The notes under the pieces were generated by a model that had not been told where the DNA came from, made no database searches, and was given only the letters and a program-made list of their open reading frames with translations. From NCBI GenBank assembly GCA_030680805.1, contig JAUXUK010000060.1, positions 1-64,000 of the forward strand: a DNA stretch of 64,000 nucleotides, read 5' to 3'. The translations under genes and the position numbers were made by a program. The DNA comes from Sulfuritalea sp. Lineage in GTDB: Bacteria; Pseudomonadota; Gammaproteobacteria; Burkholderiales; Rhodocyclaceae. Shown here piece after piece: positions 9,764-18,233 of this stretch (its first letter is position 1; each line of letters starts with the position of its first letter).

Positions 9764-11092
9764 GTGGCAAGTCCCCAGGCAGCAGCTCTCGGCAAGACCG
9801 GCAAGTTCGGCGACCTTTGGCGCCGACTCTGGTTCCTGCTGGGCGCCCTGGTGGTATTCCGGATTGGCGCGCATATTCCCGTGCCCGGGATCGATCCGGT
9901 AAAACTGGCGGAGTTGTTCCAGAGTCAGCAGGGCGGGATTCTCGGTGTCTTCAACCTGTTTTCGGGCGGTGCGTTGTCGCGCTTCACCCTGTTTGCGCTG
10001 GGTATCATGCCTTACATCTCCGCGTCGATCATCATGCAACTGATGACGATCGCGGTGCCCACGCTTGAGGCGCTGAAGAAAGAAGGCGAGGCCGGACGGC
10101 GCAAGATTACCCAATATACCCGCTACGGCACCGTGGGCTTGGCTTTGTTCCAGGGACTGGGCATGGCTATTGCCCTTGAATCGCAGGCTGGACTGGTACT
10201 TGATCCGGGCCTGATGTTCCGTTTTGTTACCGTCCTTACGCTGCTTACCGGCACCATGTTCCTCATGTGGCTGGGCGAGCAGATCACCGAGCGCGGTCTG
10301 GGCAACGGCATTTCGATCATCATCTTTGCCGGTATCGTGGCCGGTTTGCCGAGCGCGCTGGGCGGTCTCTTCGAACTGGTCCGAACCGGTGCGATGCATC
10401 CGTTGTCCGCCTTGTTCATTTGTGGTGTTGCGGTTCTCGTGACAGGTTTCGTGGTCTTTGTCGAAAAGGGCCAGCGCAAGATTCTGGTGAATTACGCCAA
10501 GCGGCAGGTTGGCAACAAGGTCTACGGCGGTCAGAGTTCCCATTTGCCCCTGAAGCTGAACATGTCCGGCGTCATTCCCCCGATCTTTGCCTCATCGATC
10601 ATCCTGTTCCCGGCGACTGCCGCCGGCTGGTTCGGTTCGGGTGAGGGCATGACGTGGCTCAAGGACATTGCGGCGACGCTGTCACCGGGCCAGCCGATCT
10701 ACGTGTTGCTGTACGCAACGGCCATCGTGTTTTTCTGCTTCTTCTACACCGCGCTGGTGTTCAATTCCAAGGAGACGGCGGACAACCTGAAGAAGAGCGG
10801 TGCCTTTGTTCCCGGCATTCGTCCCGGCGACCAGACGGCGCGCTACATCGACAAGATCCTGACCCGCCTCACTCTGGCCGGCGCAATTTACATAACTGCG
10901 GTTTGCCTGCTGCCCGAATTCCTTATTCTGAAATGGAACGTTCCGTTCTACTTCGGCGGCACGAGCCTGCTGATTATTGTTGTGGTGACGATGGATTTCA
11001 TGTCGCAGGTCCAAGCGTATGTAATGTCGCACCAGTATGAAAGTCTTCTGAAAAAGGCCAACTTCAAGGGGGCCGGTTTCCCGGCTCGCTGA
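9764..11092 (+). CDS. secY: Protein translocase channel subunit SecY
   Basis: 442 residues, starting at GTG with GAGGA upstream. SecY is the ten-helix inner-membrane pore of the Sec translocon. Features include the plug/TM2 region [15 protein letters not shown], the loop [30 protein letters not shown]-like TM5 sequence and the cytosolic arginine loop [19 protein letters not shown]. It is coupled to infA three bases downstream. Confidence 0.98.
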   Translation: MASPQAAALGKTGKFGDLWRRLWFLLGALVVFRIGAHIPVPGIDPVKLAELFQSQQGGILGVFNLFSGGALSRFTLFALGIMPYISASIIMQLMTIAVPTLEALKKEGEAGRRKITQYTRYGTVGLALFQGLGMAIALESQAGLVLDPGLMFRFVTVLTLLTGTMFLMWLGEQITERGLGNGISIIIFAGIVAGLPSALGGLFELVRTGAMHPLSALFICGVAVLVTGFVVFVEKGQRKILVNYAKRQVGNKVYGGQSSHLPLKLNMSGVIPPIFASSIILFPATAAGWFGSGEGMTWLKDIAATLSPGQPIYVLLYATAIVFFCFFYTALVFNSKETADNLKKSGAFVPGIRPGDQTARYIDKILTRLTLAGAIYITAVCLLPEFLILKWNVPFYFGGTSLLIIVVVTMDFMSQVQAYVMSHQYESLLKKANFKGAGFPAR

Positions 11093-11095
11093 CCC

Positions 11096-11314
11096 ATGTC
11101 CAAGGAAGATGTCATTGAAATGCAGGGAGAGGTCGTCGAGAATCTCCCGAACGCCACGTTCCGGATCAAACTTGAAAACGGGCATGTGGTTCTTGGCCAT
11201 ATCTCCGGGAAGATGCGCATGCACTACATACGCATCCTGCCGGGTGACAAGGTTACCGTGCAACTGACGCCTTACGACTTCTCCAAAGCTCGTATCGTGT
11301 TCCGCGCAAAGTAG
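11096..11314 (+). CDS. infA: Translation initiation factor IF-1
   Basis: 72 residues, an OB-fold factor that occupies the A site during initiation. [20 protein letters not shown] and [20 protein letters not shown] are the family core. Its location between secY and rpmJ is usual in betaproteobacteria; in E. coli infA is elsewhere. Confidence 0.98.
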   Translation: MSKEDVIEMQGEVVENLPNATFRIKLENGHVVLGHISGKMRMHYIRILPGDKVTVQLTPYDFSKARIVFRAK

Positions 11315-11336
11315 TTAACAATTCCGGAGAAATCCA

Positions 11337-11450
11337 ATGAAAGTTCTGGCTTCGGTCAAACGTATCTGTCGCAATTGCAAGGTCATCCGCCGCAAAGGCG
11401 TGGTCAGGGTCATCTGTACCGACCCGCGCCACAAGCAGCGCCAGGGTTGA
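11337..11450 (+). CDS. rpmJ: 50S ribosomal protein L36, zinc-binding (C+) form
   Basis: 37 codons, too short for the ORF track. The protein begins [20 protein letters not shown] and ends [10 protein letters not shown]. The Cys pair CRNC plus a later Cys and His make the zinc-ribbon of the C+ form. CCGGAGAAATCC upstream supplies the ribosome site. Its stop codon lies inside the predicted -35 element of the alpha operon promoter. Confidence 0.96.
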   Translation: MKVLASVKRICRNCKVIRRKGVVRVICTDPRHKQRQG

Positions 11451-11475
11451 TACAGCGATTCAGATCAGATAGAAT
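11447..11475 (+). promoter_or_regulatory. Predicted alpha operon promoter overlapping the rpmJ stop
   Basis: TTGATA, a 17-bp spacer, then TAGAAT. Both boxes match the sigma70 consensus at five of six positions. The -35 starts one base before the rpmJ TGA. The predicted start near 11482 leaves a 60-nt leader before rpsM, containing a small AGATTC/GAATCT-type dyad. Confidence 0.6.
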
Positions 11476-11542
11476 CTACGGTTCGCATTTTTCAGCTAGC
11501 CCACCACACCGCATTCACTAACGGCGACGAACAGGTAAGCAC

Positions 11543-11908
11543 ATGGCTCGTATAGCAGGCGTCAACATCCCGAATCACCAGCACGCGGAGATTGCTTTGA
11601 CCGCGATCTACGGTATTGGCCGCACTCGCGCACAGAAAATCTGTGACGCCGTCGGCGTCAAGCGTTCGGCCAAGATCAAGGAACTCACGGACACCGAGAT
11701 GGATCGTCTGCGGGAAGAGGTAGGCAGGTTCACCGTCGAAGGCGATTTGCGCCGCGAAACGACGATGAACATCAAGCGCCTCATGGATCTTGGCTGCTAT
11801 CGCGGAGTGCGTCATCGGCGTGGTCTGCCTGTGCGCGGTCAGCGTACCCGCACCAACGCGCGTACCCGCAAGGGGCCGCGCAAGGCTATTTCGATGGGCA
11901 AGAAGTAA
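11543..11908 (+). CDS. rpsM: 30S ribosomal protein S13
   Basis: 121 residues. S13 contacts tRNA and the 50S bridge. [20 protein letters not shown] is the conserved start, and the basic tail contains [20 protein letters not shown]. First gene of the alpha operon, 92 bp after rpmJ. Confidence 0.98.
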   Translation: MARIAGVNIPNHQHAEIALTAIYGIGRTRAQKICDAVGVKRSAKIKELTDTEMDRLREEVGRFTVEGDLRRETTMNIKRLMDLGCYRGVRHRRGLPVRGQRTRTNARTRKGPRKAISMGKK

Positions 11909-11923
11909 ACCAGGAACCTCTAC

Positions 11924-12313
11924 ATGGCTAAGACCGCAACCAAAGTTCGCAAGAAGGTAAAGAAGAACGTCGCTGAAGGCATTGCGCACGTTCACGCTTC
12001 CTTCAACAACACCATCATCACCATCACCGACCGCCAGGGCAATGCCCTGTCATGGGCAACTTCCGGTGGCGCCGGTTTCAAGGGTTCGCGCAAGTCGACT
12101 CCGTTTGCCGCGCAGATTGCTGCAGAAGCTGCCGGCAAGGCTGCTCAGGAATGTGGTGTCAAGAATCTCGAAGTTCGCATCAAGGGCCCTGGCCCCGGGC
12201 GCGAATCAGCGGTGCGTGCGCTCAATGCGCTTGGCATGAAGATTACCAGCATTACCGACATTACCCCGATTCCCCACAACGGATGCCGGCCGCCCAAGCG
12301 CCGCCGCATCTAA
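11924..12313 (+). CDS. rpsK: 30S ribosomal protein S11
   Basis: 129 residues. S11 lies on the 30S platform near the mRNA exit. [20 protein letters not shown] and the C-terminal [18 protein letters not shown] are highly conserved. The Asn in PHNG is the position known for isoaspartate modification in E. coli. Confidence 0.98.
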   Translation: MAKTATKVRKKVKKNVAEGIAHVHASFNNTIITITDRQGNALSWATSGGAGFKGSRKSTPFAAQIAAEAAGKAAQECGVKNLEVRIKGPGPGRESAVRALNALGMKITSITDITPIPHNGCRPPKRRRI

Positions 12314-12333
12314 GGCAATAAGGATACGACACC

Positions 12334-12963
12334 ATGGCCCGCAACCTAGACGCCAAGTGCCGCCAGTGCCGCCGCGAGGGCGAGAAGCTCTTCCTCAAAG
12401 GCGAGAAGTGCTTCACTGACAAATGTTCCGTCGAGCGCCGCGCATACGCGCCCGGCCAGCACGGCCAAAAATCCGGACAGCGGCTGTCCGGTTACGGCAC
12501 GCAACTGCGTGAAAAACAAAAGATCCGTCGTATTTACGGCGTGCTTGAACGGCAGTTCCGCAAAGTGTTCGGCGATGCCGAGCGCAAAAAGGGACAGACC
12601 GGCGAGAATCTGCTGAAGCTTCTGGAAGGCCGCCTCGATACCGTGGCGTACCGCATGGGGTTTGGCGTCTCGCGCGCGGAAGCCCGCCAGGTAGTTCGCC
12701 ACAACGGAGTGCTGATCAACGGCCGGCGTGTTGATATCCCGTCGTATAGCGTGCGTCCCGGCGATGTCATCCAGTTGCTCGACAGCACTCGCGGCCAGCT
12801 ACGCACCAAGGCTGCTCTGGAAGCGGCCGAGTCCCGCGGCTTCCCCGCATGGCTCGAAGTGGATGTCAAGGCCGGCAAGGGTGTATTCAAGTCATACCCT
12901 GCACGCGAAGACCTGCCGCCCTCGATCAATGAGGGTCTGGTCGTCGAACTGTATTCGCGCTAA
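12334..12963 (+). CDS. rpsD: 30S ribosomal protein S4, cysteine-containing (C+) form
   Basis: 209 residues. S4 is a primary 16S binder and in enterobacteria the repressor of the alpha operon. Four cysteines (CRQC near residues 9-12, and Cys about 26 and 31) make a zinc-binding N-terminus that E. coli S4 lacks. [20 protein letters not shown] and the S4 RNA-binding domain [20 protein letters not shown] follow. A perfect 13-bp hairpin lies directly after the stop. Confidence 0.98.
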   Translation: MARNLDAKCRQCRREGEKLFLKGEKCFTDKCSVERRAYAPGQHGQKSGQRLSGYGTQLREKQKIRRIYGVLERQFRKVFGDAERKKGQTGENLLKLLEGRLDTVAYRMGFGVSRAEARQVVRHNGVLINGRRVDIPSYSVRPGDVIQLLDSTRGQLRTKAALEAAESRGFPAWLEVDVKAGKGVFKSYPAREDLPPSINEGLVVELYSR

Positions 12964-12974
12964 TTAGTAGTTTT

Positions 12975-13003
12975 GCACCTGGCGTCCACCGGACGCCAGG
13001 TGC
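12975..13003 (+). promoter_or_regulatory. Perfect 13-bp stem hairpin between rpsD and rpoA
   Basis: GCACCTGGCGTCC and its exact complement GGACGCCAGGTGC are separated by ACC. It lies 12 bp after the rpsD stop and 21 bp before the chosen rpoA start. No clear uridine run follows (CTTCCATTTG), so it is more likely an attenuator, RNase site or mRNA 3'-end stabiliser than a complete terminator. Confidence 0.7.
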
Positions 13004-13024
13004 CTTCCATTTGAAGGAATGCAC

Positions 13025-14002
13025 ATGCACACACTTCTGAAACCCCGGAGTATCGATGTCCAGCAGCTTTCGCCGCTGCATGCCCGCGTGGTCATGGAGC
13101 CGTTTGAACGCGGCTACGGCCACACGCTGGGCAATGCCTTGCGCCGCATCCTGCTGTCCTCGATGGAAGGCGTTGCCCCGACCGAGGTGTCGATCGAAGG
13201 CGTCCTCCACGAGTACTCGACGCTGGATGGCGTTCGCGAGGATGTGGTTGACGTTCTGCTGAATCTCAAGGGTGTGGTGCTGAAGATGCACAATCGCCGC
13301 GAGGCTACGCTCACCCTCTCCCGCAATGGCGAGGGCGTGGTAACGGCGCGCGACATCGAGACCACGCATGACGTCGAGATCGTCAATCCCGATCACGTCA
13401 TTGCCCACATTGCACCCGGCGGCAAGCTCAACATGCAGATCCGCGTCGAGTCCGGCCGCGGCTACGTGCCGGCCAACCAGCGCGAAATCGCCCGCGAGAA
13501 CCGCGCCATTGGCCAGATCATGCTTGACGCGTCGTTCAGCCCGGTGCGTCGTGTCAGCTATTCGGTTGAGTCCGCCCGCGTCGAGCAGCGCACCGACCTC
13601 GACAAGCTGATTCTCGACATCGAGACCAACGGCGCCATCGACAATGCCGAAGAAGCAGTGCGCACGGCAGCCCGCATCCTGATGGAGCAGCTGTCGGTGT
13701 TTGCCGATCTCGAAGGCACGCCGATGTCCGCCGAAGCGCCGAAGCAGACTTCGGTTGACCCGGTTCTGGTGCGTCCGGTGGATGACCTGGAACTCACGGT
13801 CCGTTCCGCAAATTGCCTCAAGGCTGAGAACATCTATTACATCGGCGACCTGATTCAGCGCACCGAAACCGAATTGCTGAAGACCCCGAACCTGGGGCGC
13901 AAGTCGCTCAACGAAATCAAGGAAGTGCTGGCTTCACGCGGCCTGACCCTGGGCATGAAGCTCGAAAGCTGGCCGCCCGCCGGACTGGAAAAGCTGGCCT
14001 GA
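13025..14002 (+). CDS. rpoA: DNA-directed RNA polymerase subunit alpha
   Basis: 325 residues from the ATG at 13025. The ORF track's ATG at 13019 abuts the GAAGGA ribosome site with no spacing, so the second ATG with a six-base gap is preferred. The N-terminal assembly domain contains [20 protein letters not shown]. The C-terminal domain, which contacts UP elements and activators, contains [17 protein letters not shown] and [12 protein letters not shown]. Placed in normal alpha operon order between S4 and L17. Confidence 0.97.
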   Translation: MHTLLKPRSIDVQQLSPLHARVVMEPFERGYGHTLGNALRRILLSSMEGVAPTEVSIEGVLHEYSTLDGVREDVVDVLLNLKGVVLKMHNRREATLTLSRNGEGVVTARDIETTHDVEIVNPDHVIAHIAPGGKLNMQIRVESGRGYVPANQREIARENRAIGQIMLDASFSPVRRVSYSVESARVEQRTDLDKLILDIETNGAIDNAEEAVRTAARILMEQLSVFADLEGTPMSAEAPKQTSVDPVLVRPVDDLELTVRSANCLKAENIYYIGDLIQRTETELLKTPNLGRKSLNEIKEVLASRGLTLGMKLESWPPAGLEKLA

Positions 14003-14103
14003 TTGGTTTAACACCGGGCTTCGACCCGGTTGCGTCATTTGCCATATTTGTCTGATTTGTTTCACTTGCTGCACTGATTTACAAACTCTCGATAACCATT
14101 AAC

Positions 14104-14129
14104 CGGCCACTTGCATCGCGCGGTGGCCG
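14104..14129 (+). promoter_or_regulatory. Hairpin upstream of rplQ
   Basis: CGGCCAC pairs with GTGGCCG around a 12-nt loop, followed by a run of seven A. It lies in the 148-bp rpoA-rplQ gap. A second short dyad (ACCGGG/CCCGGT, 14013-14030) follows the rpoA stop. Neither has a T-run on the plus strand, so read-through into rplQ is expected. Confidence 0.35.
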
Positions 14130-14150
14130 CAAAAAAACGAGGACATCAAA

Positions 14151-14543
14151 ATGCGTCACGGTAACGGACTTCGCAAACTCAATCGAACCTCTGCGCATCG
14201 CCAGGCGATGCTGCGCAACATGGCGGTCTCCCTGCTGCGTCATGAGGCCATCAAGACCACTCTGCCCAAGGCCAAGGAATTGCGCCGCGTGGTCGAGCCC
14301 CTGATCACCCTGGGCAAAAAACCCAGCCTGGCCAATCGTCGGCTGGCATTCGATCGCACGCGCGATCGCGACATCGTCGGCAAGCTGTTCGATGTGCTCG
14401 GCCCGCGCTACGCCACACGCAACGGCGGCTACCTGCGGATTCTCAAGATGGGTTTTCGCGACGGCGACAATGCGCCGATGGCCTTCGTCGAATTGCTGGA
14501 TCGTCCCGCTGAGGAAGCGGTCGAGGCTGTCGCCGCCGAATAA
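14151..14543 (+). CDS. rplQ: 50S ribosomal protein L17
   Basis: 130 residues. L17 lies near the tunnel exit on the 50S surface. [20 protein letters not shown] and [20 protein letters not shown] are diagnostic. Preceded by CGAGGACATCAAA. It ends the ribosomal super-operon and is followed 16 bp later by a strong terminator. Confidence 0.98.
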   Translation: MRHGNGLRKLNRTSAHRQAMLRNMAVSLLRHEAIKTTLPKAKELRRVVEPLITLGKKPSLANRRLAFDRTRDRDIVGKLFDVLGPRYATRNGGYLRILKMGFRDGDNAPMAFVELLDRPAEEAVEAVAAE

Positions 14544-14559
14544 GCTGGTTGCGGCATTG

Positions 14560-14587
14560 AAAAAGCCAGGCGATGCCTGGCTTTTTT
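14560..14587 (+). terminator. Bidirectional intrinsic terminator, rplQ / cysN
   Basis: GCCAGGC, loop GAT, GCCTGGC, then six T. Five A lie on the other side, so it can also serve the convergent minus-strand cysN operon that ends at 14608. It closes the alpha operon. Confidence 0.92.
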
Positions 14588-14607
14588 GCTTTCAGGACAG
14601 CCCTTCC

Positions 14608-15891
14608 TCAGAGGATCATTCCCGCTCCGACAGTGTTGTTGGTCGATTCGTCAATCACGATGAATGCACCGGTACTGCGGTTTTCGGCGTAAGCATCGAC
14701 GCACAGGGGCTGCGCCAGCTTGAAGGCAACACGCGCAATGTCGTTCATGCCCAGACGTTCGGCGGGCATCTGCTTCAGGGTGTTGATGTCCAGTCGGTAG
14801 CCAATCGTCTCCAGCGCAGCCTTGCTTTCCCTTGTGGTCTGGCGGATCAGATATTTGCGTTGCGGGTCAAGCGGGGTTTCGCCCAGCCAGCAGAGCATGG
14901 CCTCGATTCGCCGTGTCACCAGCGCCGAGTTTTTGTGGCGGACGATCATGTCGCCGCGGGACACATCAACCTCGTCTTCCAGCAGCAGCGTGACCGACTG
15001 CTCGGCGATCGCCCGCGGCAGTGAAGTGCCGTAAATCTCGATTGCCTTGACGCGCGTCCTTTGTTCCGATGGCAACACCAGCACTTCGTCGCCCACCGCA
15101 ATCTCGCCCGATTCGACGCGACCCATGAAGCCGCGATAGTCATGCAGTTTCGGATCGCCTGCCTTCTGCGGCCGGCAGACAAACTGTACCGGGAAGCGGA
15201 AGGCTTCATCACGCTCACTGTGCGCCGTGGGGGCATTTTCCAGGATGTCGAGCAGCGTCGGTCCCTGGTACCAGTCGAGTCGATCGCCGCGATCGACGAT
15301 CATGTCGCCGGTCAAGGCCGACAGCGGAATGAAACTGACGTCGCCAATGCCCAGTGTCGCCGCGAACTCGAGGTACTCGCTACGAATGCGTTCGTAGGTG
15401 GTTTGATCGTAGTCCACCAGATCCATCTTGTTGATCGCCACGATGATGTGCGGGATGCCGACCAGATGAGTGAGATACGAATGGCGCCGGGTTTGGGTCA
15501 GCACCCCCTTGCGGGCGTCGATCAGGATGATCGCCAGATTCGCGGTCGACGCCGCGGTGACCATGTTGCGGGTGTACTGCTCGTGGCCGGGCGCGTCGGC
15601 AATGATGTACTTGCGCCGTCCCGTGGTGAAGTAGCGGTAGGCGACATCGATGGTGATGCCCTGTTCGCGCTCGGCCTGCAGGCCGTCGGTCAGCAGTGAA
15701 AGATCAACGCTCTCGAGGCCGCGCCGCTCGGAGGTGCGTGCAATCGCGTGCAGGGTGTCGGCAAGAATGGTCTTGGTATCGTAGAGCAGCCGTCCGATCA
15801 GTGTGCTCTTGCCATCGTCCACGCTGCCGCAGGTGAGGAAACGCAGCAGCCCGTTGTCGATTTCCGGCAGGCGTTCAATGGCGCTCATCAA
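14608..15891 (-). CDS. cysN: Sulfate adenylyltransferase GTPase subunit CysN
   Basis: 427 residues. CysN is the GTPase subunit that drives ATP sulfurylase (sulfate + ATP to APS) with CysD. GTPase motifs are clear: GSVDDGKSTL (P-loop), DAPGHEQYTRN (G3) and NKMD (G4). The C-terminal half is EF-Tu-like barrels. It ends after these, so no APS kinase (CysC) domain is fused. The start overlaps the cysD stop by four bases. It is the last gene of the six-gene operon. Confidence 0.96.
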   Translation of the reverse strand: MMSAIERLPEIDNGLLRFLTCGSVDDGKSTLIGRLLYDTKTILADTLHAIARTSERRGLESVDLSLLTDGLQAEREQGITIDVAYRYFTTGRRKYIIADAPGHEQYTRNMVTAASTANLAIILIDARKGVLTQTRRHSYLTHLVGIPHIIVAINKMDLVDYDQTTYERIRSEYLEFAATLGIGDVSFIPLSALTGDMIVDRGDRLDWYQGPTLLDILENAPTAHSERDEAFRFPVQFVCRPQKAGDPKLHDYRGFMGRVESGEIAVGDEVLVLPSEQRTRVKAIEIYGTSLPRAIAEQSVTLLLEDEVDVSRGDMIVRHKNSALVTRRIEAMLCWLGETPLDPQRKYLIRQTTRESKAALETIGYRLDINTLKQMPAERLGMNDIARVAFKLAQPLCVDAYAENRSTGAFIVIDESTNNTVGAGMIL

Positions 15892-16811
15892 AAATATCCT
15901 TCCTTCTTGCGTTGTTCCATCGAGGCTTCGGAGGTCTGGTCGTCCAGACGGGTCTCGCCGCGCTCGGTAATGGTCGTGGTTGCCGTTTCCTCAATGATGC
16001 GGGCCACCGTGTCGGCGTCGGATAAAACCGGCGCGGTACAGGTGATGTCGCCAACCGTGCGGAAGCGCACGGTCAGTTCCTCGACGACATCACCCGGGCG
16101 AGCCGGCGTCAATTCGGTGACCGGTTGCAGCAGTCCGTTCTTTCGCACTACCGAGCGTTTATGCGCAAAGTAGATCGACGGCAGATCGAGTCCTTCGCGT
16201 TCGATGTACTGCCACACGTCGAGTTCGGTCCAGTTGGAAATGGGGAAGGCGCGAATGTTCTCGCCCTTGTGCACCCGTGCATTGAACAGGTCCCACAATT
16301 CCGGTCGCTGGTTCTTCGGATCCCACTGGCCGAACTCGTCGCGGAAGGAAAAAATCCGTTCCTTGGCCCGTGCCTTTTCCTCGTCGCGTCGCGCGCCGCC
16401 GATGCAGCAGTCGAAACCGAATTCCTCGATCGCTTCGAGCAGCGTCACCGACTGATGTTTGTTGCGCGACTCGTTGGCCGACTTGAGCACGACGCTGCCG
16501 CGTCGCATCGAGTCCTCGACCGAACGCACGATCAGCCGCTCGCTTAACTGGCAGGCGCGAAAGTCGCGAAAATCGATGACTTCGCTGTAGTTGTGGCCGG
16601 TGTCGATGTTGAGCAGCGGAAAAGGAAAGCGCCCCGGGCGGAAGGCTTTTTCCGCCAGGCGCAGCAAGACCAACGAATCCTTGCCGCCGGAGAACAGCAG
16701 AGCGGGGTTGGCGCACTGTCCGGCCACTTCGCGCAGGATGTGGATGGACTCTGACTCCAGCCAATCCAGATGCGACAGCGTGGCGTGCTGCTGCAGGGCC
16801 AGCGTACTCAT
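15888..16811 (-). CDS. cysD: Sulfate adenylyltransferase catalytic subunit CysD
   Basis: 307 residues from the ATG that overlaps the cysH stop (ATGA). The ORF track's longer start adds 20 non-family residues. The protein begins MSTLALQQHATLSHLDWLE. The PP-loop LLFSGGKDSLVLLRLAEKAF binds ATP, and RRDEEKARAKERIFS is conserved. With CysN it makes APS from sulfate. Confidence 0.96.
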   Translation of the reverse strand: MSTLALQQHATLSHLDWLESESIHILREVAGQCANPALLFSGGKDSLVLLRLAEKAFRPGRFPFPLLNIDTGHNYSEVIDFRDFRACQLSERLIVRSVEDSMRRGSVVLKSANESRNKHQSVTLLEAIEEFGFDCCIGGARRDEEKARAKERIFSFRDEFGQWDPKNQRPELWDLFNARVHKGENIRAFPISNWTELDVWQYIEREGLDLPSIYFAHKRSVVRKNGLLQPVTELTPARPGDVVEELTVRFRTVGDITCTAPVLSDADTVARIIEETATTTITERGETRLDDQTSEASMEQRKKEGYF

Positions 16812-17695
16812 GTGCCGATTCCTTGCCTGGCAATGCGCTGCAACTTGCCGTCGACCAGATGCAGGCCGCATTCCTCGGTCTCTTCGGTTTGGCTTCGGCC
16901 GGCACCTGACGGTGCCTTAACCCCGGCTTCGCCGACGTTAGCCTCCGCCGAAGCGCGAACAAATGTTCCGTCCGGCCTCCTGTGGAGGCCGCACTCTTTG
17001 GTGTCCGCGCTTTCCCACCACCAGCGGCCGGCGCGCACGTCTTCGCCGGGCTGAATAGCGCGGGTGCAGGGGGCGCAGCCGATGCTCGGATAGTTGCGGT
17101 CGTGCAGTCGGTTGTAGGGCACCTTGTTGGCTCGCAGGTACACCCAGACTTCCGCCTCGCTCCAATCCGACAATGGACTTGCCTTGACGAGGTTGTTCGT
17201 GGTGTCCTGGGCGATCACTTTCAGCTTGTCGCGGGTGGTCGACTGCGCGGCGCGCAAGCCGGTGACCCAGGCGCCCTTGCCGGCCAGTGCGCGTTGCAGC
17301 GGTTCGACCTTGCGCGCATGGCAGCAGGCCTTGCGTGCTTCGACCGAATCGTAAAAGCCGTGGCTGCCGTGGGTGCGGGCGTAGGCTTCGACAGCGTCAT
17401 GTCGCGGAAAGAAGATGTCGAGCTTGCGGCCGTAGTGTTTTTCGGCCTGGTGGATCAGCTCGTAGGTTTCGACCGGCAGGCGGCCGGTGTCGAGCGAGAA
17501 CACGCCGATGTTGATGTCGTTGTGCCAGATCAGGTCGGTCAGCACCATGTCCTCGGCTCCCAGGCTGTTGGCAAAGACCACGGGAGCGTAGTCGCGCGCA
17601 ATGTTGCGCAGGAGCAGGGCGGCACGCGCGGCCTTCTCGGCCACGATGTCGATCAGCTCGGGATTGGCCAGGTCAGGCAGGGATTCTCGGATCAT
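16808..17695 (-). CDS. cysH: Adenylylsulfate (APS) reductase, Fe-S type, with duplicated C-terminal motif
   Basis: 295 residues from MIRESLPDLANPE; the ORF track overextends by 85 codons. The PP-loop-like NSLGAEDMVLTDL binds the nucleotide. The pairs KACCHARK and GCAPCTR are the four cysteines of the [4Fe-4S] cluster that marks APS rather than PAPS reductases, which fits the absence of cysC. The catalytic ECGLH motif occurs twice, about 45 residues apart, with a linker unlike the family between them. Which cysteine is active cannot be told from sequence. Confidence 0.93.
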   Translation of the reverse strand: MIRESLPDLANPELIDIVAEKAARAALLLRNIARDYAPVVFANSLGAEDMVLTDLIWHNDINIGVFSLDTGRLPVETYELIHQAEKHYGRKLDIFFPRHDAVEAYARTHGSHGFYDSVEARKACCHARKVEPLQRALAGKGAWVTGLRAAQSTTRDKLKVIAQDTTNNLVKASPLSDWSEAEVWVYLRANKVPYNRLHDRNYPSIGCAPCTRAIQPGEDVRAGRWWWESADTKECGLHRRPDGTFVRASAEANVGEAGVKAPSGAGRSQTEETEECGLHLVDGKLQRIARQGIGT

Positions 17696-17705
17696 GGCGT
17701 TCTCG

Positions 17706-18233
17706 TCAGGCAGTACGGCGACGGAAAAGAGGTTCGGGGAGGTCGGTGCCGGCTTGATACACCTCGGGGAAGTCGTCGAAGGCGGCAAGAGCTTCCTCGG
17801 TGTTGCGGCCTTCACCGAGCACGAAGCTGTCGAAGCCCACGCGATTGAGGAAGAAGATCTGGTCGCGGCCGATGTCGCCAAAGGCGCGCAGTTCGCCGTC
17901 GTAGCCGTAGCGTTCGCGCAGCAGGCGCGCAGTGGAGTAGCCGCGGCCATCGGCAGCCTTGAGGAAATGCACGGCGATCACGGTGAAGTCGTCGATATCC
18001 TTGGCGATCTCGGCCACGTCGTCCTCCGGCGAGAGCCAGATGCCGAGCGGCGTGCCGTGCTCGTACTCACGGGCAATCAGGCAGGCCTTCTTCGATTTCC
18101 ACACCGAGACGGGCACCAGCAACGGGCCGACCGGCAGGCAGACATCGAACGGCGCCACGCCGTCGACCAGGGTCACGACTTTCCATGCGTCATCCTGCAG
18201 GCGACGCTCCTTGATGATCTGTTTGTTAGCCAT
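17706..18233 (-). CDS. DUF934 family protein of the sulfite reductase operon
   Basis: 175 residues from MANKQIIKERRLQDD, preceded by AAAGGAGA; the longer ORF start is rejected. The stretch WLSPEDDVAEIAKDIDDFTVIAVHF and the end RVGFDSFVLGEG are typical of the DUF934 family, which is regularly found beside cysI and cysH. Its biochemical role is not established; a partner or electron-transfer role for CysI is inference from context. The first codons overlap the cysI stop by eight bases. Confidence 0.85.
   Translation of the reverse strand: MANKQIIKERRLQDDAWKVVTLVDGVAPFDVCLPVGPLLVPVSVWKSKKACLIAREYEHGTPLGIWLSPEDDVAEIAKDIDDFTVIAVHFLKAADGRGYSTARLLRERYGYDGELRAFGDIGRDQIFFLNRVGFDSFVLGEGRNTEEALAAFDDFPEVYQAGTDLPEPLFRRRTA

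Noticed and set aside
14392-17848. Plus-strand ORFs over the cys operon (for example 15061-15699, 16982-17848)
   Set aside because: They lie antisense to cysN, cysD and cysH with verified motifs.
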